Assembly: GCA_011800805.1 (NCBI GenBank)
Contig: MPNW01000117.1
Location: forward strand, 66,614 to 130,613
Direction: 5' to 3'
Length of the DNA stretch: 64,000 nucleotides
Origin: Hirudo medicinalis
Taxonomy: Eukaryota; Annelida; Clitellata; Hirudinida; Hirudinidae
The notes beneath the pieces are model-generated. The model worked only from the letters and a program-made list of their open reading frames with translations, was not told the DNA's origin and made no database searches. Made by a program: the position numbers and the translations under genes. This document shows positions 37,183 through 49,511 of the stretch, piece by piece; positions within the stretch are counted from its first letter, which is position 1; each line of letters begins with the position of its first letter.

Positions 37183-38915
37183 CTGGAGAACAGTATTTGC
37201 TCGTGTATTTTTTTTTTTAATTTCAATAAAGCAATGCGATATTTTACCAATTGACTCATTATTGAGTATTAGAATTGTTTATTAAGATTAAAATAACACT
37301 GCTATTAAACTGAAACCCTCTTAAAAACTCAAGTGCGAAACGCTAAAAATTACCGCGTAAAAAATTAAAAATTATGTCATCACTAGTGATCAAATATTTT
37401 GGATGATAGTACCATAATTCCGGATTGCTAAATAATAATTTATGGTCGACTCTGCGATCAAATCACTTCCTATTAGATACAAAAATTGCAACCCATTTGT
37501 GGCACATCGTGGCTCACATAATGATGATGAAGGTGACGATGCTACGAAATCAACAAGTTGATGGTCGACCTTCAGAACTCAGGCGCAGTAACTGCGATGA
37601 TTTTTCTTCTAAAAGTGCGTTTCCGCAAAAATGCTCTTCTGACACTTCATGTTGTTTTCATTTATTTATATTTTTTTGTTTGTCATCATTTCGTCGCCTT
37701 GAATGTTTTGTATTTTTTAGCCCTTCAAAATTGGCAACCAGTCATGATGATTTTAAGGTTTATTCCTTCGTTACAGAACAAAATCAAATGGAACATTTAG
37801 CATTTACGTTGTAATATTTTGAATCTGCAGCGCAGAAAAATTAATCAACATAATTTGGGCCTGTCTTCGGTTGCCCTTTGATGTTTCCTATTTTTGTATC
37901 TCGATAATTAGCAACAACTGACGATCGAAAGTTGACGAAATGAACCTGTTTTGTTTGGATGTTTTGAAATTTTCAGGTCGAAATAATTAGCTGAGTGCTT
38001 TCCTCAGCTTGGAAAATTTGAAAACAATGCAGTGTTATCCTTTTAATTATTTTTTTTAGCTTGTTTTACTTTTGTTAAAACATTTGCTGTTTATTATTTT
38101 GTATCAACAAAAATATTGTCATGTTTAATTCGTATTATTTAAATTATTTAAAATGAGTTAAACAATGTCACATCAAGCGATTCTCCGTTCTCCTAACTAA
38201 CGACCATGTTGGAACATCACCCAATTTTCTTTAAAATTGTAAACACGAAAGATACGTTACTAATTCTTGATAATTAACTATCGGTTAATTAATAATTATT
38301 TAATTAGTTAACAAATTAGTTAATATTTCATTCAAAACTCTTCCTTGACAAAATTCTTTCCTACCCACCTTCTTGTACAAGAAAGAGCAAAACTTGTAAA
38401 ATGACAAAAATGTTGTCTGACCGTTTGCGAGCCATGAAAGAATAAAGTTCTAGAATTTAACGAGCAGATTAGATCCTCTATTATCTCTACATGCACTTGC
38501 TGACTCTCAGTCTTTTATACAGGTCGCTTAGGAGAACACAATCTCGAGCAGCTCTTGAGCGTTTCCCAAACCCTTTGTGTCACCTGATGATGAAAATGTT
38601 TTCTCAGTTGAAGTGATAAACATTTTTTGCGCAGTTGGATGGTAATTTAAAAAAAAATTCCACCGCAATTACGAAGAATCGACGCTCCAGATTCAAAACA
38701 ATTTTATGAAATTGCTGTACTCAAGTGTCCTAATATTTGTGTCAAACGTTTTGGCGTGGGCGTTTTGATAATTTTAAAAATCTTTTAGTGAAATCGACAT
38801 AATTCTTAGTGCATATTTGTTTGTATTGAATGACATTATTGTGGAAATATTTCTAAAATAACATCTTGTTTGTTTTTGTTACTGCGGTTGCCAGGAGGAA
38901 TGTTATTTAATCAAT
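37183..38915. other. Region between the PAN/CUB gene and the next gene
   Basis: AT-rich; should contain the missing 5' exon(s) of the PAN/CUB gene and a divergent promoter. No convincing signal-peptide exon seen. Confidence 0.4.
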
Positions 38916-39964
38916 ATGGAAGATTTCGATAAAATTGAGATAGGATTACTCCAAGAATACGAAAGAATGTAATCGTGTTTACTTTGTTTGAGCAAATTTG
39001 CCAGTAAATCGCTAATATCGAAACTTTTTTTTTTGCATTAGTATTGAAAGGAGAAAAGCGCTGTTGGAAAGTTCGCAATGCCTCAATAATTTCAAAAAAT
39101 CAGCGGCTGTACCGTCTTTCTGGGACTCAAATAAGGCCAGAGATAGAAATATTAAACTTAATCAGGTGAGGTGAAATAAGCAGGCAAGATTATGGATTCC
39201 CAATGACAGAAGCAGTGAATTTGCAGAGGCTGGCCGACGCTGTAAACGATCTAAATTGCAAGCTGGAAAAATACTCTCAAGAAAGCAAACTTGACATTTT
39301 AAAGGTCTGAACGATCCCTGAAAAACAGTCACTTCAGGGAAATTCATAATTTTCACAAAACTCTAAAGATATTCTTAAGAAGCTAATGTTATCCCTAATG
39401 ATCATCCCTTTATAAGCCGTGTCATTTTCTAATTCAGAAAAATTACTGGACCACTGTGAGTCAGTTATTTCCCGCTTGGTATCAGGAGTTGCTGCAGTAC
39501 AGAAATGCCCACGAGCAAAAGCCAAGTGCCGACACACCCCGCAGGTCATCACCACTCCCGGAACAAACCAGGTGAGCTCCAAGTTCAAATGTAGGAATCC
39601 ATCAACATCTTCCGTAGTTCACAAAATGGATGGTCGAACGAACCCTCGGCTTCGGCTCACATTTTCCATCTGCCACGATGATTTCAGGTCGCAACACGGC
39701 CCTTCTTCGCAAGCCATAAAAACGGATGCCGAGTTCAGTGAATCGGGCGCCATGCCAATTAGATTCACTGAAGTGAAAATGAATAGCAGAAGTGAAATGG
39801 ATGAGGTTCGCATGGAGAGGGACAGTCCTATTCCATCTTCTGAAGGGGAACACCCCACTCCACTACCCGAAGACATCCGGGTCGAAAGAGACACGACCGG
39901 TCCGAAGACGACCTACCCTCGCCGGTCGAAGCGCAGGAAGAAAGCAACGAGATTTAACATTTGA
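38916..39964 (+). CDS. Unrecognised small coiled-coil protein with basic C-terminus
   Basis: Exons 38916-38968, 39042-39165, 39227-39304, 39438-39571 and 39688-39964 close in phase (2, 0, 0, 2) to give 221 residues. The N-terminal half is predicted helical (IEIGLLQEYERII, RLADAVNDLNCKLEKYSQES), followed by an aromatic segment KNYWTTVSQLFPAWYQELL. The C-terminal half is low-complexity and acidic, ending in the basic cluster YPRRSKRRKKATRFNI, which could be a nuclear localisation signal. I recognise no family. Real status rests on five exons joining in frame with good splice sites. Its 3' end converges on TARDBP, 332 bases away. Confidence 0.62.
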
Positions 39965-40296
39965 CTTCAGAAAACCAACAAAAAATTCCACATTTATTGA
40001 TGGGACAAATATCTAGCACTCGGTTCCTCGAAAATTCCTAAAATTTAAAAGAAGTCGACAAACGTAGAATGAAATGACTTCGATAGCGGAAATTTTCATC
40101 GAGGAGTCGATAAATACGAGCCGCGCGCTAGCCTCGCGAACAAAATGCTGGCCGGCCGTGCCAACTGTCAGAAATTCACTTTTAACCGCAACAGGCAAAC
40201 ATGCACGAGCACTACATATTAAGAAAACAATAAAATATCGTCAACTTGTCGAATAACTTCACTCACGTCAACATTCACGCACGCAACTCGAATAAT

Positions 40297-42430
40297 CTAC
40301 ATGGCATAACTGTTGGCGGCATAACCCCCTCCGGACGCGCCGGAGTACCCCCCGACCTGCTTTCCGCCCTGGTACAGATTGCCTCCGGATTCCCTGCCTT
40401 GATGGTAACCCTGCCCCGATTGAGCCCCCACGGGAAGCCACCCCGTTTGCGCGAGGGCGGCCTGAGTGGCCGCTATCACCGCCTGGTTGAAGGCGGGTCC
40501 GAAGCCGATGGCAGACAAGTCCGGGTTGACCAGGCTGGTGGAGGCCATAGATTTGTCGTTGGGCGAGTAATTCCACGACTGACTCCTGTGGTCGTTCACG
40601 CCCTTCTGGGTCCACCCCGTACTCTTTTTGTCGAAACTGAAGCCCTTCGGGGCCGCACTACTGCACCTGATGCTGTTCCCCTTTATGATGAAGTCCTCCC
40701 CACAAAGACTTTGTGCCACCTCAGGATCGGAGAAAGTGACGAAGGCAAAGGCTCTGAACGGCTTCGGAATGAAGACGTCGACGACTTCGCCGTAATTTGC
40801 AAAGAAGTCCCTGATGTCGTCGACCGACATGTCTTCTGTGCAACGACCCACGAACAACTTCCTGCTGATCGGAGAATCTCCCTCTTCCAGCTGCAAACCC
40901 TCAATGTTATTGCCCGTCGACAGGAATTTGCCAAAATGTTCTCACCTTTGAAGACGGGATCTTGACGTCGCACCATCGTCCGTCTATGAGATGTCGTTGA
41001 CTCAAGCAGTGTTTCTGGGCCTCGTAGTCTGCAAATCGTATGAACCCGAAGCCCTTCGACTGCCCGGACTTCAAGTCTTTCTTGACCTTGAAGATTCATC
41101 AACGCAAAACATCAGCCGACATCAGTTTACAAGGCACAGAATTGATAAGATTGAAAAGAACAAATAGGATTAAAATTTGAGACACTCTTCTCCATGTGCC
41201 CAGGTAAAACTCCATGCACATCTGTGACATCTGCCCATTCAAAAGAGCAGCCACTCTCCTTGCAACCTCAGCCATACTCTGGTCATTCCACTAAAAACTA
41301 CCTTTGTTGCTTTTATCATTTCTTGGCAGGAGGGTGCTTTCAAAGCTGCAAAAGTCCTAACCAGGGACTAAGTCTAACTGCATGATCTCATTTTAGGCAC
41401 TACTGTATGGTCAATAAACATTTTATGCATCATTCGTTGTAGAGACATGAGAATTATTTGTAAAGATCAGTTAGCAGATCAGTTAGCAATGTTAGCTTAT
41501 TAAAAAATGCTTAATAATAAAGCAATTGGACAACAATGGAAGGAAGAATGGAACCAAGAAGTTGTGGTAGCTTACCTGGACCATCAAAAGTTCTCCAAAT
41601 TTTGAAAAATAATTGTTCAAATCATCCTCTGTGCTTTTCCAGGGCAGACCTAGGACGATCAGATCAGAACACTTTGATTTTTCGACCTTCTTGGTCTTTG
41701 CTTGTGGCTTTTCAAAACACTCTTCTACTCCCTTTCTTTTGTAATCTAGAGTGACGCAGAACAAAATCAATGATTCAAACACAGGCCAAAACGCCGACAG
41801 ATTTCACGACCCCGGTAAAAACAACGAGTTCACAAAACCATAAAAGTGTAAAATGAATTATGTGGACAGAATTAATTTTTCAAATTAAGCTAGGATGAAT
41901 AATCCTGATGATTCTGGATGGCTGACACAGGATACCTACAATCCGAAGCTCCCCGATGGTTGTTGGCTTAAATTTGGTCAGCATATTTCACAATTTCCAT
42001 AGTGTTTTTAATGGAAAATAGTCTAAATGTTCCTACATTTGAGACACCTTGTGCCCAAGCAGTGCAAACCATAACTGATTACAAAAAAAATTCAAAGTTA
42101 CTCATGACATAAGTGTCCTAAGTTTTGATTTGTCTCAAAAAGGTGATTAACAAACTATCTAATGCTAACGAAAGAATTACTACCGTTTGTCTCTTTGGGA
42201 TAAACTACAATATATAAGGGAGAAGACCAGGCTCCGTCGGGGGGGTAAAGGTAACCATCTGCTAAACGGACTCCCCTCATCACGCCTGTTGACGGATTGC
42301 GGTATTTGAGGCCACACGCACCCGGGAATTGGGCTGTAAGAGTACTCAACAATAGATTGCCATTATCTTCGAGCGGAATTTCTATGGCTTCTTCGTGTTC
42401 GTCATCGGCAACACACAAATAATTATTCAT
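40297..42430 (-). CDS. TARDBP: TAR DNA-binding protein 43 (TDP-43)
   Basis: Nuclear RNA-binding protein that controls splicing through UG-rich sites. Exons 42184-42430, 41576-41745, 40946-41086 and 40297-40890 close in phase to give 383 residues (human 414). The N-terminal oligomerisation domain is strongly conserved ([20 protein letters not shown]), then a basic nuclear signal ([15 protein letters not shown]), RRM1 ([23 protein letters not shown]) and RRM2 ([28 protein letters not shown]). The C-terminal region is Gly/Ser/Gln-rich and keeps the conserved hydrophobic helix ([17 protein letters not shown]). It ends SYAM, where vertebrates end GWGM. The last intron is only about 55 bases. The first exon faces the HTH gene across 395 bases. 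Confidence 0.97.
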
Positions 42431-42825
42431 TTCCTTATGCCTTCACTACAACTTTAAACGTTCAGTACAGGTCGAGCCGACGCAACTCTCCAAAACACGC
42501 TTAAGATCCCAACAAATAACAAGGCGGAAGCTCTGAGAAGACGGGCACAATGCGCGTGATATATTCGAACAATTACCACAATGTTAGCTTGCATATTATT
42601 AAAATTTATTAAGTTAATAACAACGCTTTATTAGCAAATATTATGACTGTAAAATATGTCAAATATATAAAATCTAATTAATCTAATGAGTGCAATTAAA
42701 GTAATTAATTTGAAATAATCGTTAGAAATTATTCAACAAAGTTTTAAAGCACGATCACCATTTGAATATTAGCTGAAATGTTTAGATTACATTGGCGTTG
42801 TGATTGGTGCTAATTGACAGTTACG
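42431..42825. promoter_or_regulatory. Divergent promoter, TARDBP and HTH gene
   Basis: The two ATGs are 395 bases apart, head to head. The half near TARDBP is GC-richer and includes CACAATGCGCGTG, resembling part of an NRF1-type site; no TATA box is obvious. Both genes probably share a core regulatory region. Confidence 0.6.
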
Positions 42826-44628
42826 ATGGCTTTAGAAGAAGACAAGTTGAAAATTCGGCAGGTTTTGTCTGCGACTATTGCGAGCCTTTGCAATAATGGT
42901 TTGAATTTCAATTTGGAACTTAGAATCGAAGGCCTTATTGGCATCACTTTAGACAAGGACTGTGTTTTCTTGGTAAATATAAACGAGGTTCTTCCATCAA
43001 GAAAGAAAAAAGTGGAATTGCAGGGCAAACAGCCTTCGGGTGTAAATAAACCCGGTGATTGTCGGACAAAACGTAAAAGTGTCACTGAAACAACATCTCA
43101 TATTAAAAAAAGAACCTCAAAGCCCACGTTCGGGGAGCAACACAACCAAAGATTCTCATGCTTCGGAGTCATTCCAAGACCAAAAATTTAACGTAAAAGA
43201 AGAGCCCTCGAAGGTAGTCAGTGAACGACTAGAGACAGAGTGTCTGTCAATGCAGCAACATGGTGGGGGATATGCGGAGGTGCAGAAATCGGTGAAAACC
43301 GTTCAGCACCCAGAAGGGTTGGTGGAGCAGAAGCAGGTGGAGTGGAAGACCTATGATGCAGATGGTCGTGTTCTCGAGCACAAAAAGGTTGAAGCTGTTC
43401 AGACCATGGCACAGCCTTTGCCAAATACTGACAGCAATGCTCATTATGTCAGCTCTGACATGAACCAGCATGATTACAATGCCCAGTTCAATAACCACCA
43501 AGATTATTATTACGATCAAGAATTTGACAACTATGACGACATATATCAGACGAATGATCCAAACTATTATGAACAACAGCCAGAATATGACAGCAGTTAT
43601 GACATTCAAGGTCATTCGTTTCCTTCAAGCACCAGGGGGAAAAAAACAGCCAAAAGGTCTGGTAAAAGGGGCTCAAGGGGCAAAGCATCTTCAAGAATTG
43701 ACCACGTAAGTACATTTTATGGCAAAATTCACCACTCATAAACTCTAACTTGTTCCATGGAGTGTTTTTCAGTTTTTCTAACACAACATGGTTTGAGTTC
43801 AGACTTTGGATTTGTCTAAGCCTGTAGATAAGTATGGGTCCACAACAATTTATCACTAATTTTATTTAGCTGATCTTTTGAGTGCATAAGAATAGGATTT
43901 TTTGATCGCTCTACCATTTATATAGTGCCACACCCAGGGGGTGCAGGCCGGGTTTCAAACCCGAACCGGTCGTAATGACCGACTCCATCACTGCCTCATG
44001 GGAATGTAGCTCATTCAGCCAACCTGCATGCGTCATTAAACGATTTAAGTGAAATCCCAGAAACTTCCTGAGAAATATCTAGAAAAGGGTTTGAATTGTA
44101 AAGTCAAGATGATCAAGTTTATTAAGGCAGGTCCATTTTCTCGAAGTTTTAAAATACTTTTCACTATGTCTGTCCCTCTAGCAGAATGCAGACCAGAGGC
44201 AGCAAGCTTCAACAAGTCCATCTAATGGCTCGAGCAAGGCATCTGACCGAATGAGGAACAACCTGAAATCAAGGCAGCAATTCCACCAACCTCCCAGCAA
44301 GAAGCAATGCTTCCAGCAGCAGTTTCAAGAGCATTATCCACCCAGCCAACCTCAGACTTCCTTCGCTCCTGCCAAGTCCCCCGTGAAGGGTCGACCGGGC
44401 AAAGACCTCCTCAAGAGGGCCATGCAGATGGTGACCGAAGGGAAGGTTTCGGCGGGAACGGCGATAAATCTGTTCGGGATACCCAAATCCACTTTCTACA
44501 AGGAGCTATCGAATTACAAAAAAACAGTGGAAGAGTATCCGGACAACGGCTACAATGCCGAAGAATGGCTGGAAAATCCCGGCGAAAATGCAGAGTACGG
44601 ATACTCGGGATACGAGGAATACCAGTGA
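42826..44628 (+). CDS. Protein with C-terminal Psq-like helix-turn-helix; function unknown
   Basis: The N-terminal segment (42826 to about 42972 or 43040) encodes a conserved-looking domain (KIRQVLSATIASLC, IEGLIGITLDKDCVFLVNIN). A second frame, open to the GTAAGT donor after 43705, encodes an acidic, tyrosine-rich middle with KKEPQ and KEEP sumoylation-like motifs. Exon 44182-44628 joins in phase 0 and holds KGRPGKDLLKRAMQMV, GKVSAGTAINLFGIPKSTFY, a Pipsqueak-type DNA-binding HTH. The two frames of the first part are offset by one base. A short intron fits, for example GG|GTGTAA near 43040 to AAAAAAAG near 43111, but I could not settle it. Possibly a transcription factor or chromatin protein. 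Confidence 0.65.
43901..44034 (-). mobile_element. tRNA-derived SINE in the HTH-gene intron
   Basis: Reverse strand: A-box-like GGCTGAATGAGC, B-box-like GGGTTTGAAACCC, then tail unit GGCACTATATAAATGGTAGA. Same family as 30995 and 62076, with a shorter body. Confidence 0.78.
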
Positions 44629-45452
44629 AGTACCATGCCGTGCTCGGTGAATTTTTCATTGGACTGCTTTTTGTTTCACAAAAACATGCCTGCAAGTGTG
44701 AATAATTGGGGCGATGAAGGACCATCTTTGACTGTTTCAAATTCATTTGCTTGACTTTTGCAAAGAAAAGTAAGACTGTTGTAGTTTAAAGTGAATTTCT
44801 TTGAAATGTAAAAAACATGATGTAAAAACTTTAATCAGATAAAAGTGAAATCCAAATTTAAAATCATAAAGCAGAGTAAAAATATCTCGAGTCATCTCCC
44901 GGCGTGCAGGGGATGGAAGATTTTTTCGGATCCGCAAAAAAAAACCAAAATGCGGTCGGTCGTAAATGGATATAGCAGGCTGCTGATTAGGATATCAGAA
45001 CGGGATAAATGCAATTAATGATGATTTGTGGTAAAACATCCAAAAACACAGAGTTAATTAAAAAGACTTGAATGTTCTAGAAACTATGCAAGCATCTCCA
45101 ATCGAGGAGCGAAGTGCTGGCGGATGATTCGTCGGAGTTGAACTCGTACCGAGCGACCAAATAGCGCGTTAACTAAGCAAAAATCATATCTATGGATTGG
45201 CCACGATCTGAATTCAAAAGTAGCAAATTGGCAGTGGCGATGAATGGAGGTCGAGCTACAAAAATGAAGCCGTCTCGCCAGAATTTCCGTAAAAATATAA
45301 AATATCGGTGTTACCGCACGAACGATGAATTTGGAAACGACGATGGTGATGATGTCACCCAAAACATTTATCAGAAAGCAAATTAATACTCCATTGGCAG
45401 TGGTCAACTGCTCTTATGATGCAAAAATATCATATCCCAGATGGCCGGCTCA
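44629..45452. other. Intergenic region, HTH gene to M13 peptidase
   Basis: Convergent 3' ends; no coding signal seen. Confidence 0.5.
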
Positions 45453-47265
45453 TCACCAGACCTCGCATTTGTCCACGGGGTTCATGGGGGAACCCTGGGG
45501 ACAGTTGAACTGCTCGGAGAACTCCCGGAGATTCGAGACGGACCCCACGACACGATAGTTCGGCAGGCTGTGGGAGTCGCTCATGATGGAGTTGCTGATG
45601 TCGCCCGGAGAGCTGGTGGTGCACCAAACCTGTTGACGAAAGTCGGGAAAAGTGCCGAAACGTTCGCTCGTCGGGAAGTAAATAAAATCCTAGCTTCGTC
45701 CGGCTGGTTATCAAAGCGTTAGAAAGAAGAAAAAGAATCTACAATGCTTGCGGGCAATAAATTAAAAGGCCACGTTAGCTTCGTGGTGCTACAGTAAAAG
45801 CATGCGATCAATCTCATCTCGAAGAAAGCGACTGACCTGTGCAAAAGCGATGAAGAAAAGCTGCTTGTGGCTGAAGTTGAGTCCCGGCAGTAGCGGTTCG
45901 TCGAGGGAGGTTTCCTCGGCGAGTTCGTTGTAAGCATAAAAAGCCGACTTCAAGCCCCCGTTGTCTGCAATGTTTTCGCCCAACGTCTGCTTGCCTTTCA
46001 ACTGATTAAATGTTAAGGTTCTCTAAAGGTCGGCATATCGGACGGCAAATGGTCGGGAGGCGATTCGTCGACGAAGATCGAACGAAAGATCGGACGTCGA
46101 AATATTTTGAAATCAATTGGAACGGAATGTCGTTCGGAATCCTTACGTGCTCTTCGCCGACGGAATATCTGGAGTACTGGTCGATCAGACATTTGGTTCT
46201 GTTCTGAAAAGCCTTGATGGAGTTTTCGTTCCACCACATCCTCAAGACTCCGTGCTTGTCGTATTCGCGTCCTGATACGAAACATTACTTACCGAAATAG
46301 AGTTTTATTTTCGCAATGCTTNNNNNNNNNNNNNNNNNNNNNNNNNNNNNNNNNNNNNNNNNNNNNNNNNNNNNNNNNNNNNNNNNNNNNNNNNNNNNNN
46401 NNNNNNNNNNNNNNNNNNNNNNNNNNNNNNNNNNNNNNNNNNNNNNNNNNNNNNNNNNNNNNNNNNNNNNNNNNNNNNNNNNNNNNNNNNNNNNNNNNNN
46501 CAATAACTTCGTGACAACCTTGATCGTCGAAGCCATGGGTCAGTTCGTGTCCCATCACAACTCCGACCGCTCCATAATTCAACGATCTGAAAAAATAACA
46601 ACGTCTGCCGTGTTAAAAAAGCCGATGTCGTGCAAACGACGTCAAAATGTCGACGACTGCAAATTGTTCGACTAAACAATTTAAATGCTAACGAGCAGAA
46701 ATTTAAACATTCACCGGGGAATGTGATCTGCAAATGCAATTGCTCACTTGGGAAAGTCCTTGTCGTAGAACGGGGCTTGAAGGATGCCGGCAGGGAAGAC
46801 GATTTCGTTCTTGACGGGGGTGTAGTAAGCGTTCACCGTGGGGGGCGTCATGCCCCAGCTGAAATAAATTTTTTTCGACAAGTTCATTTCGAAGCTAATT
46901 CTCATTCGGACGATTGTCTTGGAGAGGAGGAAAATACAACAAACTTAGTGTTGTTGTTAAAATCACCAACTGCAGTAGTCATGATGATGATGATGGTTAT
47001 GATGGTGATGATGATGATGGGAATGATTTTTTGATGGGCATCATAAATGGTTGGGGCATTTGATCACCTCGATTTCTCTGGCGTCTTGCGTAGTTTTTCC
47101 AGGACTTTCTTGATGGTGTGCTTGATGGCTCTGAAGTTGTTCATGAAGAACTCATCCTTGTTTATCTCCAGCTTTTGAAAATGATGCAACGAATTCAATT
47201 GGCCATGACAATCACAAAGTAGGATGCAAACATTTACATGCAAAATATATAATAATAATAATAAC

Positions 47266-47325
<60 letters not shown>

Positions 47326-49176
47326 GTAGTAACAACAACAATAATAATAATAATAATAATAACAAGATCCTGATAAATATTCAAAAGGCAAGAAATAGTC
47401 ATAAGCAGGAGTGAATGACAACGAGTCTCACCCCGTCGTACTTCAAGTCGAGTGCAGTCGAGTTGAGGATGAACTCAGGGTAGCCTATTTTGTCCACCAC
47501 AGCGTTGGCCTGCGGTAGAAATTAAAGAAATGGTGAGCAACTTTCCAGTTTGGAATCGATAATCCAGTCAATCGTTCGGGCGAACGGCAAATCAATGAAA
47601 ATCAAACCAACACCTGAAACTGGCACCAAATTTATTTGCATTTATTCATCAGAGCCCAACAGACATTCGATACATTAACGTTACATTTTACTAGTAACAT
47701 TTCATTATCATTATCAAATGGTTGGCATGCATGAATTATGCTAATCAGCCGCACCTTGTCCACTGCGGCCACTCGGGTCTCCTCGTCCATCCAGGCTAGG
47801 TTTGGCAGGTTGCCAATGAAAGCCTTCTTGATGTTTCTGATCATAACCTCTGCCTGTCAACATCATATGCACTTGGATCCCATTATGATAATCAAATATT
47901 GAATATATGAAAAATTTACATCAACAACATTGATGCTGAAAATCTCCGATTACATGCCTCAGATCAAAGTGCATCAGAAGACGACAAAGAAGCGTTTGAA
48001 TGTTTGAATATAAGAAGTGTTGACAATGACAAGCGGACAGTGACCAGCGCGACTCCTGCCATCGAATTTTGCACAGAAAAGCCCGGCAGGCTGAGGGTGT
48101 CGTGACCTTTGCCTCCAAAAACACGGGGAGTGAAACAAAGATGACAGAAAACTTTGGCCACACGTAGTGTTTACATCTTAACGTGTCTCAGATTTGGATC
48201 GAAGGCACGCTCTCGCCTCCTCGCAAGCTCTGCGAGCTCCGTTCTGCGATTCTAAAGCTGAGTTCAACTTCGACTTCGTGAGGGGAATCCAAGAACGAAG
48301 CGGAAAATCTTGCGATCGCCGACGAATCTCTGCGAGGTTCTTTGAAAGAATTCCACCGATGGTTCCATTAAATCACAGATCGAACGGTTTAAAGGCATTT
48401 AATGCGATGCCGACGTTTGGTGCGACGACGACGACGACGACGATGATGATGATCATCATCATAACCGTGCAATTCCTGGAAATCGAGGTGGAAAATCAAA
48501 CAAAATGGATCCGCAGATCATCTTGGCTTTCCTTGGAATAATTCCGAAGCTCTGTCATTCCATTTAATCTTCTTTAGAGATCACAAAAATGATGGTGCTC
48601 ATGATGATGATGATGATCGACGTGGTAAAAGGATCGGCAAATGGAAAACACGGATGTCAGTAAACAAATTAAACCCAGAACATTGAGAAAGCATAAATTA
48701 TGTAAATGAACCGTAACTGCATTCTGATCCTCCTCATCATCATCATCACCATCATTATTATCTCACCATCACCAGCAAAATGTTTAAAACAAAATCATTT
48801 CTTCCACTTTTCAAAATTATCCGTGGTTTTGTAAAACACGACCCCAATTAGAAAATTTTTGAAATCACCATCATCACTCCTGCCACCACAATCATCATCA
48901 TCATCGTCGTCGTCGTCGTCATCATCATCATCGACATCAACACCATCATCATCATCATCATCGACATCAACACCATCATTATAAATTCATTAAAATGTCA
49001 ATTGTTTGACGACCTCACAAACTTTTCGTTTGTCTTTTTGTGTTGTAAAAATTTTTAATTTTGGTGAAGATTGCCATTTAGAGGAGGTTGCTTCTTCAAC
49101 TATTGCGAGCTTAACGTAACAAAACTTTTTTAAGCGAAAACATCGAGCCTTTACGTTGTAAATATTCTTTACTGAA

Positions 49177-49220
<44 letters not shown>

Positions 49221-49477
49221 GTAATAATAATAATAATTATCTTCATCGTCGTCGTCACTAGTGCATCACCGAGTTTATTTAAGTGCACAGAGTGAATAAA
49301 TAAATAAATAGAAAGCAGAGATGTATCTCACTTCATAACTCACCGACTCTTTACTGTCCCTCTGGAACTTCTCCTCCACGTACATGGCTCCGAGGGCAAA
49401 GCCGAGGATGTTGTCCGTTTCCGACACGCACGACCTCCAGTGCTCCTCCTCCCCCACTGTGCCTGGTTTGGCAAGAC

Positions 49478-49511
<34 letters not shown>

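Noticed and set aside
37425..37814. 129-residue plus-strand open frame
   Set aside because: Low-complexity, hydrophobic and AT-rich, with no recognisable domain; expected by chance here.
40246..40965. 239-residue open frame on the plus strand
   Set aside because: Exactly antisense to the last TARDBP exon; it is open only because of that exon's codon bias.
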